Notes under the pieces: model-generated | What the model was told of the DNA's origin: nothing | What the model saw: only the letters and a program-made list of their open reading frames with translations | Database searches by the model: none | Origin: Phocaeicola faecalis | GTDB lineage: Bacteria > Bacteroidota > Bacteroidia > Bacteroidales > Bacteroidaceae | Reading direction: 5' to 3' | Assembly (NCBI RefSeq): GCF_021730445.1 | Contig: NZ_JADNRM010000003.1 | Coordinates: forward strand, 62,001 to 126,000 | DNA length: 64,000 bases | Part shown: one piece after another, positions 34,440 through 44,475 of the stretch | Numbering within the stretch: position 1 is the first letter of the stretch | How the letters are laid out: each line of letters begins with the position of its first letter | Made by a program: the position numbers and the translations under genes

Positions 34440-36377
34440 TTATTTTATAGGATATGTTATTATAATTAATCGTTCTTCATCTCCTCCGCACAACTGATAA
34501 CTTCCCCCAAAGGCTTTCAGATAAAGCCGGTTGATGGCATGGCGAATCCCTGCCTCCTGCCGGTCCTCGCTTTCCCAAAGAAGCGGACTGTTAACCACTA
34601 TCAGTTTCAGGGCGTCATCCGTTTCACGCCTTAAGGTATAGCTCACCACTTGATAGGCTTTATTTTCTTTCGGCGGCATCAGCACGGAAGACAGCAGCTG
34701 AGTAAAGCGAGATACATCCATCGAGACCGGTAAAGTATTCGTTTCCTTGTGAAAGACCACCTCCACCGTATGGTTGCTTTCCATTTCCACCATCGACTTC
34801 ACATCCTTGCACAACTGCACCAAATCATACACCTGCACATTGAATTTCATCATTCCCGATTCCAAACGCGCAAGGTCAAGAATATTAAATATCAGATTGG
34901 TCAGCTTTTCGGCATTCCGCTTGATAGCTTCCGAGAAATCCTGCCGCTGTACCTCCGTCAAACCAGTCTCGCTACACAGACGGTCAGACAGGCTCACCAC
35001 CAAATTAAGCGGAACACGTATCTCATTTGTTATGTTATGCAGAAAAATATCTTTCATCTTGTCGGCAGCCTGAGCCATAGCATACGCTTCGCGCATTCCC
35101 TTTTCCGATTTCATCAGTTCACGGCGGATATGCAGCAACTGTACAATGCCTGCCACCAAAAACAGAAGGAACAAAGACCCGCCGCCTACCGCAACCTGCC
35201 AGAAACGTCTGACCCCCGCCTCCTTCTCAAACAGTGCCCTCTGAATCCGATAGTTAGCCTGAACAGTTTCCTCATTCATCTTCAAGGCCACCTGATTGAG
35301 AGAGTCACGCATCAAAGCCGCAACTTTGTAAGTCTCTGCTGCCTCTTGATATCGTCCCGCCTGCATATAAGCGTCTCCCAACAACCTTCGCATCTCACTC
35401 TCATACATAGGTTGGGTACCTTTGAAAGCAGCCAGCACCAACTTATATTCAGCGAAACATTTCTCCCATTCTTTTTTCAAACTGTAATATCCCGCCCATG
35501 AAAAATGATAATTAATAATAGCCGAGGAGAATAAATCCTCACTATAAAATTTAGCAGCTTCCTCCAAATGCTCCTTTAACTCTTCTGCACTCTCTTCCGC
35601 CAAATAGACTTTGCAATACAACAGTTCTATCTCAAGCAAAACCTTTCTATAGCGTTTCCTCAAAGAATGGTTCTTCTTTATCGCCCGATTGATTATGTTG
35701 CGTTGGGTTTTCAATTCTTCCTTCATCTCAGGATATTTACCCATCAGATAATAAGAACTTGACAAATATTGCCGTACCATCAACTCATCCTGTATCGTCA
35801 AAGGCGAAGTCTGCAACGCCTTTTTATAACGTTCAATCGCTTTCTCGGTATTCCGGGCAAAGGCATTTACCTTTCCTTCCGTCACATACGACAAGAATAT
35901 TCCATGGTCTGCCTCCAGACGGACGGCTTCCCGGCGCATATTCTGCGATTCTTGAATGGCATACTCCGTATTTCCCTCCGAAGCTTTAAACTGAAGAAGA
36001 TAATGCCATGCCTGAAAATAGACTTCGTACTCTCCGCAACGGTAACAGGCATCCTTCAACAAGTCAAACGTCTTTTCCATCATTTCCCCATTCATCCGGA
36101 ACGTATAATAACGGAAATATTCATAACGGAGCTCCGATTCGCTTTTTACATCTTTCGCCTCCGCTGCCAGCACCAATGCCGTATCAAGTAATTCCGCCGA
36201 CCAATCTTTATCTATATTCTGCGTAAACACTTTGTGGAGAAACAACGTACGTGTCGTATCTGCGGGCATGGAATGATAAATACGGAAAAGGCTGTCACGC
36301 AAAGCGTTATCGTCTAAAGCATGTACAGAAACACACGCCATTATGGTGCAGATATATACAAATAAGACTCTTTTCAT
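34440..36377 (-). CDS. TPR-linked histidine kinase-like protein lacking the phospho-acceptor His (pseudokinase)
   Basis: The protein has 645 residues from MKRVLFVYICTIM. This start overlaps the upstream kinase stop as ATGA (36374-36377), which argues for translational coupling and against a 26-residue longer frame. A signal peptide leads into TPR-like repeats (to about 380), a membrane span (about 392-412) and a HisKA-like dimerisation segment FLHNITNEIRVPLN, in which N451 replaces the catalytic His. The C-terminal region has the general shape of an HATPase domain but I see no N-box, DxGxG or GxGLGL motif. It should not autophosphorylate; it may dimerise with, or titrate, the adjacent intact kinase. 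Confidence 0.8.
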   Translation of the reverse strand: MKRVLFVYICTIMACVSVHALDDNALRDSLFRIYHSMPADTTRTLFLHKVFTQNIDKDWSAELLDTALVLAAEAKDVKSESELRYEYFRYYTFRMNGEMMEKTFDLLKDACYRCGEYEVYFQAWHYLLQFKASEGNTEYAIQESQNMRREAVRLEADHGIFLSYVTEGKVNAFARNTEKAIERYKKALQTSPLTIQDELMVRQYLSSSYYLMGKYPEMKEELKTQRNIINRAIKKNHSLRKRYRKVLLEIELLYCKVYLAEESAEELKEHLEEAAKFYSEDLFSSAIINYHFSWAGYYSLKKEWEKCFAEYKLVLAAFKGTQPMYESEMRRLLGDAYMQAGRYQEAAETYKVAALMRDSLNQVALKMNEETVQANYRIQRALFEKEAGVRRFWQVAVGGGSLFLLFLVAGIVQLLHIRRELMKSEKGMREAYAMAQAADKMKDIFLHNITNEIRVPLNLVVSLSDRLCSETGLTEVQRQDFSEAIKRNAEKLTNLIFNILDLARLESGMMKFNVQVYDLVQLCKDVKSMVEMESNHTVEVVFHKETNTLPVSMDVSRFTQLLSSVLMPPKENKAYQVVSYTLRRETDDALKLIVVNSPLLWESEDRQEAGIRHAINRLYLKAFGGSYQLCGGDEERLIIITYPIK

Positions 36378-37474
36378 TGCACCACCCTTCCTTCCTGTGT
36401 TAATGGATGGGTAAACACCAGACGTGCCCCACCCATATATGCCTGATCCACCCAAATGTCTCCACCCAGCCGGTTGATAATCAATTTACAGATAGACAAC
36501 CCCAACCCTGTGCCCTGCACGCCTTCATGCAATTTTTCAAAACGACCGAATATGGCTTTCTGCTTCTCCACAGGAATGCCGCATCCCGTATCCATAACCG
36601 AGAACTCGGCCCAGCCACATTCATTCACCTTTAATGCCAATGTGATGCTGCCCTCTTTAGTGAACTTTGTCGCATTCACCAACAGATTGATCAGAATTTG
36701 TTGCAGACGGCACAAATCGGTTTCGATTGTCAACATAGGGACTTCCGTTTTAAAATCAATCACGGCAGAAGTCTGCTTGATATTGCCCAGCATCCTCACC
36801 ACGTTGCGGCAGAGAGCCACAACTTCATGAGAGCCCACATCAAACTTCATATTCGTAATGTCCAGACATGAGATATCCACCACATCACCTATCAAGTTAA
36901 TCAGCAGATTGGAATTTAAATGAATGACATCATTGCATTGGGCCCGCGTCACCTCGTCCAGTTCCTGAGTAGTGAGTAGCTCGGAGAAACCGGCCACCGC
37001 ATTCAGAGGAGTCCTGATTTCATGGCTCATATTAGAAAGGAACAGGCTTTTGTTACGGATAGACTCCTCTGCCAGTGTTTTCGCTTCTTGATATTGATTC
37101 CTAGACTTTATCAATTCCCTCCTCTCCCTTCCCAAATAAATCAAACCGCCCAAAAGCAGTGACAAAAGGAACAATAGAACTCCGAAAATCAGTTCCCACA
37201 AGCGAGTCTGCTGCCGGTTGGCCTGCCACTCCAGTTCATCAATAGAATATTTTTTCCGCATATCCTCCACCCGGTCCACAGTGCAGGTCCGGAAGAGCGA
37301 GTCACTTCTTTCTATCAGTTTACTATATTCCTTGGCAGCTTCTTCATAATCGCCTCTTTCCATCTTTTGCTCCGCATCAAGCCAGTACAGACTATCTTCA
37401 CCTACCTCTTCTGCATCAAGTGGCAAGAACGACAACCCAAACAAAACAAATGCCAAAGATATCAACCGTTTCAT
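36374..37474 (-). CDS. Sensor histidine kinase, membrane-bound, intact
   Basis: The 366-residue kinase has a signal peptide (LSFLPLDAEE), a short periplasmic part with about one TPR (AEQKMERGDYEEAAKEYSKLIE), a membrane span (about 92-112), then HisKA with FLSNMSHEIRTPLN, where H151 is the phospho-acceptor. An HATPase_c domain has its N-box as NLLVNATKFTKEG, G1 as DTGCGIP and G2 as GTGLGLSICK. All boxes needed for ATP-dependent autophosphorylation are present. No response regulator is encoded nearby. The next gene begins at its stop codon and encodes a related but catalytically degenerate protein. Confidence 0.92.
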   Translation of the reverse strand: MKRLISLAFVLFGLSFLPLDAEEVGEDSLYWLDAEQKMERGDYEEAAKEYSKLIERSDSLFRTCTVDRVEDMRKKYSIDELEWQANRQQTRLWELIFGVLLFLLSLLLGGLIYLGRERRELIKSRNQYQEAKTLAEESIRNKSLFLSNMSHEIRTPLNAVAGFSELLTTQELDEVTRAQCNDVIHLNSNLLINLIGDVVDISCLDITNMKFDVGSHEVVALCRNVVRMLGNIKQTSAVIDFKTEVPMLTIETDLCRLQQILINLLVNATKFTKEGSITLALKVNECGWAEFSVMDTGCGIPVEKQKAIFGRFEKLHEGVQGTGLGLSICKLIINRLGGDIWVDQAYMGGARLVFTHPLTQEGRVVQ

Positions 37475-37497
37475 TTTACTAATTTGTGTAACAATGA

Positions 37498-37505
37498 CAA
37501 AGGTA
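37498..37505 (-). promoter_or_regulatory. Kinase operon promoter, -7 element TACCTTTG (minus strand)
   Basis: Matches TAnnTTTG on the minus strand, leaving a very short leader of about 15 nt before the kinase start at 37474. Confidence 0.65.
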
Positions 37506-37539
37506 ACCTTTTAAAAGAAAGAATCAATATGTACATCAT

Positions 37540-37583
37540 AAAAAAAGAGGTGTTTCAAGAAACTATATGTTCTCAAAACACCA
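37540..37583 (-). terminator. Terminator after gpmI (minus strand)
   Basis: Read on the minus strand, GGTGTTTTGAGAA pairs with TTCTTGAAACACC around an 8-nt loop (one internal mismatch) and is followed by TCTTTTTTT. It lies 27 bp behind the gpmI stop. Confidence 0.8.
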
Positions 37584-37609
37584 CTTCGGTTCAGAAATAT
37601 TGAAAATAA

Positions 37610-39124
37610 TTACTTAATCAAATCTTTTCCTGTCATTTCTGCCGGCTGTGACATACCCAGAATATGCAGGATAGAAGGAGCAACGTCTGCCAACACACCA
37701 TTTTCCACTTTTGCATCCTTATTGGAAGTAACGTATACAAACGGAACAGGGTTCAATGAGTGAGCCGTGTTAGGAGTGCCGTCTTCATTCAATGCATGGT
37801 CGGCATTACCGTGATCGGCTATGATAATAATTTCATAATCATTGGCTTTGGCTGCTTCCACTGTATCTTTCACACATTCGTCAATCGCCTTGACAGCTTT
37901 CTCTATTGCACCATAGATACCGGTGTGACCTACCATGTCGCCGTTGGCATAGTTCACAACAATAAAATCGAACTTTTGAGTATTGATAGCTTCCACCAGT
38001 TTGTCTTTCACTTCGTAAGCGCTCATTTCCGGCTTCAGGTCGTAGGTAGCCACCTTCGGCGATGGAACCAGAATACGTTCTTCAGCATCATACGGAGTCT
38101 CACGGCCACCGTTGAAGAAGAAAGTCACGTGAGCATATTTCTCTGTTTCAGCGATATGCAACTGAGTTTTGCCGTTAGCTGCCAGATATTCGCCCAGCGT
38201 GTTCTGCACATTTTCTTTATCGAACAAGATATGTACTCCCTTGAAAGATGCATCATACGGAGTCATGCAATAGAACTGCAAGCCCGGAATAGTATGCATA
38301 CCCTGTTCGGGCATATCCTGCTGAGTCAAAACAACAGTCAATTCTTTAGCACGGTCATTACGGTAATTGAAGAAGATAACCACATCACCTTCTTTAATGG
38401 TGCCGTCTACTGTAGAGTTGTTAATCGGTTTGATAAATTCATCGGTAACACCTTCATCATAAGACTCCTGCATAGCCTGAACCATGTCGGCAGCCTGTTT
38501 TCCTTTACCCTCAACCAACAAGTCGTATGCTTCTTTCACACGTTCCCAACGTTTGTCACGGTCCATAGCATAGAAACGGCCTACGATAGAGGCAATCTTT
38601 CCGGCTGACTGTTCGCAGTGCGCAGTCAGTTGTTCGATAAAACCTTTACCGCTCTTCGGGTCAGTGTCACGGCCATCCATAAAACAGTGAATAAATGTAT
38701 TCTCAATACCATATTCTTTAGCGATATCGCAAAGTTTGAACAAGTGATCGAATGAACTGTGTACACCACCGTTAGAAGTCAATCCCATGAAGTGAATGTT
38801 CTTGCCGTTTTCTTTAGCATAAGAAAAAGCAGAGACAATCTCAGGATTCTTCATGATACTATTGTCAGCACAGGCACGGTTAATCTTTACCAAATCCTGG
38901 TAAACGATACGTCCGGCACCGATATTCAAGTGTCCTACTTCAGAGTTACCCATTTGTCCATCAGGCAAACCAACATTTTCACCGCTGGCCTGCAATTCAG
39001 AGTGCGGATAATTAGCCAACAGACTATCCCAATAAGGAGTAGGAGTATTAAAGATTACATCGTCTTTACCTTGGTCGCCGATACCCCAGCCATCAAGAAT
39101 CATTAAAAGGGCTTTTTTGCTCAT
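37610..39124 (-). CDS. gpmI: 2,3-bisphosphoglycerate-independent phosphoglycerate mutase
   Basis: The 504-residue cytoplasmic glycolytic enzyme interconverts 3- and 2-phosphoglycerate, using two Mn2+ ions and a phosphoserine intermediate. It belongs to the alkaline phosphatase superfamily: metal-binding DGWG starts the protein, the nucleophile is S61 in [15 protein letters not shown], and further metal ligands lie in [24 protein letters not shown] and [12 protein letters not shown]. Length is normal for the family. It has its own promoter and terminator, so it is a housekeeping gene set between two kinase-like genes rather than part of their operon. Confidence 0.98.
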   Translation of the reverse strand: MSKKALLMILDGWGIGDQGKDDVIFNTPTPYWDSLLANYPHSELQASGENVGLPDGQMGNSEVGHLNIGAGRIVYQDLVKINRACADNSIMKNPEIVSAFSYAKENGKNIHFMGLTSNGGVHSSFDHLFKLCDIAKEYGIENTFIHCFMDGRDTDPKSGKGFIEQLTAHCEQSAGKIASIVGRFYAMDRDKRWERVKEAYDLLVEGKGKQAADMVQAMQESYDEGVTDEFIKPINNSTVDGTIKEGDVVIFFNYRNDRAKELTVVLTQQDMPEQGMHTIPGLQFYCMTPYDASFKGVHILFDKENVQNTLGEYLAANGKTQLHIAETEKYAHVTFFFNGGRETPYDAEERILVPSPKVATYDLKPEMSAYEVKDKLVEAINTQKFDFIVVNYANGDMVGHTGIYGAIEKAVKAIDECVKDTVEAAKANDYEIIIIADHGNADHALNEDGTPNTAHSLNPVPFVYVTSNKDAKVENGVLADVAPSILHILGMSQPAEMTGKDLIK

Positions 39125-39166
39125 AATCTTATTTTTGTTTAAAGTTTATCCTCGCTTTTACGGGTG

Positions 39167-39174
39167 CAAAGGTA
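39167..39174 (-). promoter_or_regulatory. gpmI promoter, -7 element TACCTTTG (minus strand)
   Basis: Matches TAnnTTTG on the minus strand, 43 bp upstream of the gpmI start, in the 89-bp gap after the upstream kinase-like gene. Confidence 0.7.
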
Positions 39175-39213
39175 CAAAAAAGCCCTGTCAATGAATCATG
39201 TTTCACTTATTTT

Positions 39214-41226
39214 TTATTGTGGAAGTTCGAAGATAAAACGCAGCCCCTCTTTGAATTCTTCATCTTTCCATAAATGAGCATTCATGCGTTCGGCAATCAT
39301 CTTGCACACCAGCCAGGTCACATCATCATTGGCACCGGCAGAGGCTGCGCCGGCGGCAGATACATTTCCTGTTCCGGCTATCAAGACCGAGGCCACATTC
39401 TTCTCCGGTTCCAAACGATAAGAAACAACAATACGCCCCTCCTCCGTTATTTGGTTGATACGGTTCAGCAAATGCCCCAATACATAACTGAAATAAGTCT
39501 GGTTAGTGCGTACTGTATCATTCTCAGGATCTCCTTCCAACACATACTCTACCTTCTCGTGAGGAGCATTTCTTCTCACATCATCCACTTCACGCATACA
39601 CAACGTATGTATATTGGTCCAGTCCAATGGCAAGGAACCGTCACACGTATCCAGTCGCGCTATCTCCTGTATATCATCCAATGTCCGGTTTATCTGTCCC
39701 GAATTGTCACTGATAATCTTCAGGAAAGCAACCGATTCCTTTTCTTCTACCTTATTATCTATCAGAAAATCAGAAAAGCCTTTTATGGCATTCAAAGGAG
39801 CTAATATTTCATTGCAAAGATTACGCAGAAAAGCATATTTCATTTTTTCGCTCTCTTTCAACCGTTCTCCGGCAGCAATCAATTGGTTATTCGCATCCAA
39901 CAATCTCCGGTTGAGTCCTTTCGTCTTACGCAAAAAGAAAATAATATAGAAAATAGTGCAGACAGCCAATACAAAAAGGGTCAGCAATAAAAAGACTTGC
40001 ATCCGGCTCTTTTGCGCTTCCAGTGCCTGCTTTTCAATAATCAGTTCATCTACTTTCTGATTAATGGCAGTCTCTCGGGCGTCATTTGCTTCCGTATAAC
40101 TCTTTACCTTCTCTTTTAATTCATCATACGCCTTATATGCCAGATACGCTTCTTTATAGCGATGCAGGCTATCGCAATAGTTCACTTTTTCCAAAGCAAA
40201 AGGAAGAGCATATTCATCCTTCTTCAACTCTGCGAAATGAGCGATAAGAGAATCACATATATTCACCACTTTATCATAATTTCCGAGCGTTAAATAGTAA
40301 TTATAGGAGGTGAAAAGATATTCATAAGTAGGTGTAAAACTTGCATCTTCGGGGTAGTCATGGTTCAATTTGACAAACCCTCTGTAATATTCGGCCGCCT
40401 TTTCCTTTCCCAAGATGTTCGATGAACATGCCAGCATCCCGTAAGCATTCAGGAAATGACGCTGGTTCATCAGATAACGTTTCTTTTCTTTCAGGCTTGC
40501 CTTATATTTGTTCAGCATATCCAAATAACGAAGTGCATAATTCACTCTATCCGCTTCCTGAAGACAGTTTCCACAAATCATATAAAAAGAGTTGGGGCGG
40601 AACAACATACCTATCCGCACAGGCAAATCTTCCGTCAACATCAAGACTTCATCCAAATAAACCACCACCTCTTTAGACTTCTCCACATCTCCTGTATCCG
40701 CACGCCGTCCGGCTATGACTCCCAACAAATAGTAATCGGATATCTTCTCCAGTGTGGAAGCATCCTTTTTTGTTTTCAACCTCACCAATACCTCCGTCGT
40801 CAGGCTATCCGCTTCCGCCCCATCCGTGTAATAAACCACACGAACATCCATTATGGTTTTCATAAATGCAAGCAGGTGTTCTTTATATGGACTGTCCTGC
40901 AAGCTACGTTCCGCCTCAGCTATATAATACCTCGCAGTGTCTTTGATATCTTTATTCACATAATAGGCCATAATCTCACGCAAGGCCTCTTCTTTATGAT
41001 ATTCGTCTTTCTTCTCCAGTGCGACCTGATAAAGTTTCTTTGCCCATTGCAAATGCTCTGCCCCACGGGTAGCATCCATAGAGTTCGTCAAAACTTCCAG
41101 ATTATTCTCTTTGGCAATAACACGGTCAGACCTTTGCCCGTACTGCCCGTCGTTCAGCGCTTGTACTTGAAGAATTCCAAAGGACCATCCCAAGAACAGG
41201 ATTAATAAATAGAGGTTTCTCATCAC
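39214..41226 (-). CDS. Second TPR-linked histidine kinase-like protein with His-to-Asn change (pseudokinase)
   Basis: The 670-residue protein has a signal peptide (MMRNLYLLILFLGWSFGILQVQA), a TPR-like periplasmic region to about residue 400, a membrane span (about 410-432), a coiled coil, then the HisKA-like FLRNLCNEILAPLN, where N472 stands in the phospho-acceptor position. The C-terminal part keeps an HATPase-like outline ending in RFIFELPQ but has lost the N-box and both glycine-rich boxes; instead it has a low-complexity GNVSAAGAASAGA loop. It appears related to the 34440-36377 protein. Having lost the same residue in the same way, the two may be sensory partners acting without phosphotransfer. 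It has its own promoter with an overlapping inverted repeat. Confidence 0.8.
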   Translation of the reverse strand: MMRNLYLLILFLGWSFGILQVQALNDGQYGQRSDRVIAKENNLEVLTNSMDATRGAEHLQWAKKLYQVALEKKDEYHKEEALREIMAYYVNKDIKDTARYYIAEAERSLQDSPYKEHLLAFMKTIMDVRVVYYTDGAEADSLTTEVLVRLKTKKDASTLEKISDYYLLGVIAGRRADTGDVEKSKEVVVYLDEVLMLTEDLPVRIGMLFRPNSFYMICGNCLQEADRVNYALRYLDMLNKYKASLKEKKRYLMNQRHFLNAYGMLACSSNILGKEKAAEYYRGFVKLNHDYPEDASFTPTYEYLFTSYNYYLTLGNYDKVVNICDSLIAHFAELKKDEYALPFALEKVNYCDSLHRYKEAYLAYKAYDELKEKVKSYTEANDARETAINQKVDELIIEKQALEAQKSRMQVFLLLTLFVLAVCTIFYIIFFLRKTKGLNRRLLDANNQLIAAGERLKESEKMKYAFLRNLCNEILAPLNAIKGFSDFLIDNKVEEKESVAFLKIISDNSGQINRTLDDIQEIARLDTCDGSLPLDWTNIHTLCMREVDDVRRNAPHEKVEYVLEGDPENDTVRTNQTYFSYVLGHLLNRINQITEEGRIVVSYRLEPEKNVASVLIAGTGNVSAAGAASAGANDDVTWLVCKMIAERMNAHLWKDEEFKEGLRFIFELPQ

Positions 41227-41262
41227 CTTTAAAGTGTTTGGTTAATTTTAATGTCGACCCAA

Positions 41263-41286
41263 GTGACAAAAATAACCAATTGTCAC
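41263..41286 (-). promoter_or_regulatory. Promoter and overlapping inverted repeat of the second pseudokinase gene
   Basis: GTGACAA (41263-41269) and TTGTCAC (41280-41286) form a perfect 7-bp-arm inverted repeat with a 10-bp spacer. Inside it, on the minus strand, lies a -7 element TATTTTTG (41267-41274). A repressor bound to the repeat would block this promoter. The rest of the 41227-41464 gap holds a variant -7 TTTCTTTG at 41405-41412 and a direct repeat ACAGTTCAGC/ACAGTTGACG before fucR. Confidence 0.5.
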
Positions 41287-41464
41287 ATATCATCCAACAT
41301 AATCTATGATATTATTTCTGCAGAAAATAAACAGAATGATTAATCTCTGCAAAACCGTGTTGCAAAACATACCAATTCATCTTGCTGTTTATAAATAAAT
41401 TACATTTCTTTGCATCGGGACAGTTCAGCACAGTTGACGTCTGAATTTAATTCTTGAATAACAC

Positions 41465-42445
41465 ATGAAGATAACCTTTGGACAACAGACAACGAAAGTG
41501 AAGCAATTGGCTGATTTAATTAGTCAAGAGATTTCCACGGGCACCTACGAATCGGACTGTGCATTGCCCTCCATCAATCAATTAAGCCGTAACTACCATG
41601 TTTCGAGAGATACGGTCTTCAAGGCTTTTATCGACTTGAAAGACCGCGGCATGATTGATTCCACTCCCGGCAAAGGGTATTATGTCACCAATAAATTAAA
41701 GAACATTCTATTACTGCTGGATGAATACTCTCAGTTCAAATATTCACTTTACAACAGTTTCATCAAGAGGCTATCAATTAATTACAAAGTGGACCTGCTC
41801 TTTCACCAATATAACGAAAGACTCTTCAACACCATTATCCGCGAATCATCGGGAAGGTATAACAAATATATCGTGATGAACTTTGACAATGAGAAGTTCT
41901 CCAGCAATCTTTATAAGATAGAGCCATCCAAACTATTGCTACTGGACTTCGGGAAGTTCGACAAAAAAGGATATTCGTATGTATGCCAAGATTTTGATGA
42001 TGGATTTTATCAGGCATTGAACCGTTTGGAAAAGCAATTGGGTAAATATGAGAAACTCATCCTATTGCTTCCCCGCGAAAGCAAGCATCCCGGCAGCAGT
42101 AGCAGATATTTTATAAAATTCTGCCGTGAGAGACAACTGAAAGGAGAAATAATCGACAATACCGACGAAATAAACATAAAGAAAGGAGAAGCATATATAG
42201 TCATACGCCAGATAGATGTGGTGAATATCATTAAGAGAAGCCGCAGCGAAGGGCTAAAATGCGGAAGCGATTTCGGGCTATTGGCCTACAATGACACTCC
42301 CTCTTATGAAGTGATTGACCAAGGCATTACTTCTATAAGCATTGACTGGGAGCAAATGGGAAAGCTGGCAGCAGATTTTGTCCTGTCAGGCAAAGAAATA
42401 AAAGAATATCTGCCAACCGAAGTACACATCAGGCATTCTTTATAG
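41465..42445 (+). CDS. fucR: GntR-family transcriptional regulator of fucose utilisation
   Basis: The 326-residue protein has an N-terminal winged helix (about 10-75) with the GntR pattern LPSINQLSRNYHVSRDTV and GMIDSTPGKGYYV, followed by a LacI/periplasmic-binding-like effector domain (about 80-326; ILLLLDEYSQFKYSLY, FGLLAYNDTPSYEVI, TSISIDWEQMGKLAADFVLSG). This is the composition of Bacteroides FucR, a repressor released by L-fucose. It is 54 bp upstream of fucI, the same order as in B. thetaiotaomicron, so it probably controls this transcript and its own expression. Confidence 0.88.
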   Translation: MKITFGQQTTKVKQLADLISQEISTGTYESDCALPSINQLSRNYHVSRDTVFKAFIDLKDRGMIDSTPGKGYYVTNKLKNILLLLDEYSQFKYSLYNSFIKRLSINYKVDLLFHQYNERLFNTIIRESSGRYNKYIVMNFDNEKFSSNLYKIEPSKLLLLDFGKFDKKGYSYVCQDFDDGFYQALNRLEKQLGKYEKLILLLPRESKHPGSSSRYFIKFCRERQLKGEIIDNTDEINIKKGEAYIVIRQIDVVNIIKRSRSEGLKCGSDFGLLAYNDTPSYEVIDQGITSISIDWEQMGKLAADFVLSGKEIKEYLPTEVHIRHSL

Positions 42446-42499
42446 CGAGAAAATAGAAGTCAAAAAACATATAATTAAAAACTTATTATCAATAATATC

Positions 42500-44275
42500 A
42501 TGGAAAAGTATCCGAAAATCGGGATTCGTCCCACTATCGACGGCCGCCAGGGTGGTGTTCGTGAAAGTCTTGAAGAAAAGACTATGAATTTGGCAAAAGC
42601 TGTTGCCGAACTAATCTCCACTAATTTGAAGAATGGTGACGGCAGTCCTGTGGAATGTGTCATTGCCGACAGTACCATCGGACGTGTAGGCGAAAGCGCT
42701 GCCTGTGCCGAGAAATTTGAACGCGAAGGTGTAGGAGCCACCATTACTGTGACCAGTTGCTGGTGTTATGGTTCGGAAACAATGGATATGAACCCGCACT
42801 GGCCCAAAGCCGTATGGGGCTTCAACGGAACGGAACGTCCGGGAGCCGTATATCTGGCAGCAGTATTGGCGGGACATGCACAGAAAGGTCTTCCTGCATT
42901 TGGCATCTATGGACATGATGTACAAGATTTGGACGACAATACCATTCCGGCAGATGTAGCCGAAAAACTGTTGCGTTTTGCCCGCGCTGCCATGGCTGTT
43001 GCCAATATGCGTGGAAAGAGCTATCTTTCTTTCGGCAGTGTCTGCATGGGTATCGCCGGTTCTATCGTAGACCCGAACTTCTTCCAAGAATATTTGGGCA
43101 TCCGCAATGAGAGCGTGGATGAAACAGAAATCCTGCGCCGCATGGAAGAGGGCATCTATGATCACGAAGAATATGCCAAAGCGATGGCATGGACTGAAAA
43201 ATATTGTAAGCCCAATGAAGGCGAAGACTTTAAGAACCGCCCAGAAAAGCGCAAAACACGTGAACAGAAAGATCAGGATTGGGAATTCATTGTGAAAATG
43301 ACACTCATCATGCGTGACCTGATGACCGGTAATCCTAAACTGCGTGAAATGGGATACAAAGAAGAAGCCATCGGACACAATGCCATTGCTGCCGGCTTCC
43401 AAGGACAACGCCAATGGACTGACTGGAAACCCAACGGTGACTTTACCGAAGCATTATTAAATACCACTTTCGACTGGAACGGTATCCGCGAAGCCTTTGT
43501 CTTGGCTACCGAAAATGATGCCTGCAACGGTGTTGCTATGCTATTCGGTCATTTACTGAGCGGTTGCGGCCAGATGTTCTCGGACATCCGTACTTACTGG
43601 AGCCCCGAAGCTGTAAAACGTGTCACCGGCAAGGAACTGACCGGAATGGCCCAGAATGGTATTATCCACCTCATCAATTCAGGTGCTACTACATTGGATG
43701 CCACCGGTGAAAGCCGTAATGCTGCCGGAGAGCCCTGCATGAAGCCCAATTGGGAAATGACCGAAGCGGACATGGAAGCCTGTCTGAAAGCGACAACTTG
43801 GTATCCGGCAGACCGCGACTATTTCCGTGGCGGCGGTTTCTCTTCCAACTTCCTGTCAAAAGGCGGTATGCCTGTAACCATGATGCGTCTCAACCTGGTC
43901 AAAGGCCTCGGCCCCGTATTACAGTTGGCTGAAGGATGGACAGTGGATATCGACCCGGAAATCCACAATATATTGAATATGCGTACCGACCCCACTTGGC
44001 CCACCACTTGGTTCGTTCCGCGCCTGTGCGACAAACCGGCATTCAAAGATGTATATTCAGTAATGAACAACTGGGGCGCAAACCACGGTGCCATCAGTTA
44101 CGGTCACATCGGACAAGACCTTATCACACTGGCTTCTATGCTCCGCATCCCGGTATGCATGCATAATATAGAAGACGATAAGATTTTCCGTCCGGCAGCA
44201 TGGAACGCTTTCGGTATGGACAAAGAAGGTTCGGACTATAGAGCTTGCACTACTTACGGGCCTATCTACAAATAA
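42500..44275 (+). CDS. fucI: L-fucose isomerase
   Basis: The 591-residue cytoplasmic enzyme converts L-fucose to L-fuculose (and often D-arabinose to D-ribulose) using Mn2+. Metal and catalytic residues of the family are visible in ATENDACNG (the Glu equivalent to E337 of E. coli), FSDIRTYW (Asp equivalent to D361) and [14 protein letters not shown] (His equivalent to H528). N-terminal [21 protein letters not shown] is diagnostic. Length agrees with E. coli FucI. In the expected Bacteroides order the aldolase and kinase genes would follow; here there is a 200-bp gap with a MITE-like element and then the permease. Confidence 0.97.
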   Translation: MEKYPKIGIRPTIDGRQGGVRESLEEKTMNLAKAVAELISTNLKNGDGSPVECVIADSTIGRVGESAACAEKFEREGVGATITVTSCWCYGSETMDMNPHWPKAVWGFNGTERPGAVYLAAVLAGHAQKGLPAFGIYGHDVQDLDDNTIPADVAEKLLRFARAAMAVANMRGKSYLSFGSVCMGIAGSIVDPNFFQEYLGIRNESVDETEILRRMEEGIYDHEEYAKAMAWTEKYCKPNEGEDFKNRPEKRKTREQKDQDWEFIVKMTLIMRDLMTGNPKLREMGYKEEAIGHNAIAAGFQGQRQWTDWKPNGDFTEALLNTTFDWNGIREAFVLATENDACNGVAMLFGHLLSGCGQMFSDIRTYWSPEAVKRVTGKELTGMAQNGIIHLINSGATTLDATGESRNAAGEPCMKPNWEMTEADMEACLKATTWYPADRDYFRGGGFSSNFLSKGGMPVTMMRLNLVKGLGPVLQLAEGWTVDIDPEIHNILNMRTDPTWPTTWFVPRLCDKPAFKDVYSVMNNWGANHGAISYGHIGQDLITLASMLRIPVCMHNIEDDKIFRPAAWNAFGMDKEGSDYRACTTYGPIYK

Positions 44276-44288
44276 CAATTACACGTGG

Positions 44289-44432
44289 GTGTGTCAAAAC
44301 GTCGATAATGCTGTCGTTTCGTTCGTAGGGGCGAGGTTCGCTCGCCCGAAAACAGTTTGCTTTGTGCCTTCGGGCAGGCAAATCCTGCCCCTACAACTGA
44401 CGATGGGATAGGTCGGTTTAGTTTTGACACAC
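44289..44432. mobile_element. MITE-like element, copy 1 (144 bp)
   Basis: It has perfect 12-bp terminal inverted repeats GTGTGTCAAAAC (44289-44300) and GTTTTGACACAC (44421-44432). Nested inside are further inverted pairs: GTAGGGGC (44325-44332) / GCCCCTAC (44387-44394) and CCCGAA / TTCGGG. No coding frame is present. A second copy of the same length (46148-46291) differs at only about five positions. Non-coding, terminally repeated, multi-copy DNA of this kind is typical of MITEs moved by a transposase encoded elsewhere. No target duplication is clear. Confidence 0.75.
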
Positions 44433-44475
44433 TCCGTCAATGAATACCTTATATATACTTTGAAGAAAACAAACC

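Noticed and set aside
36378..36455. Longer N-terminus for the first pseudokinase
   Set aside because: The ATG at 36377 gives a proper signal peptide and an ATGA overlap with the kinase stop; the extension is Gly-rich and overlaps the kinase C-terminus.
37760..38608. Open frame of 282 codons antisense to gpmI
   Set aside because: Complete shadow of a conserved glycolytic gene; no promoter or motif.
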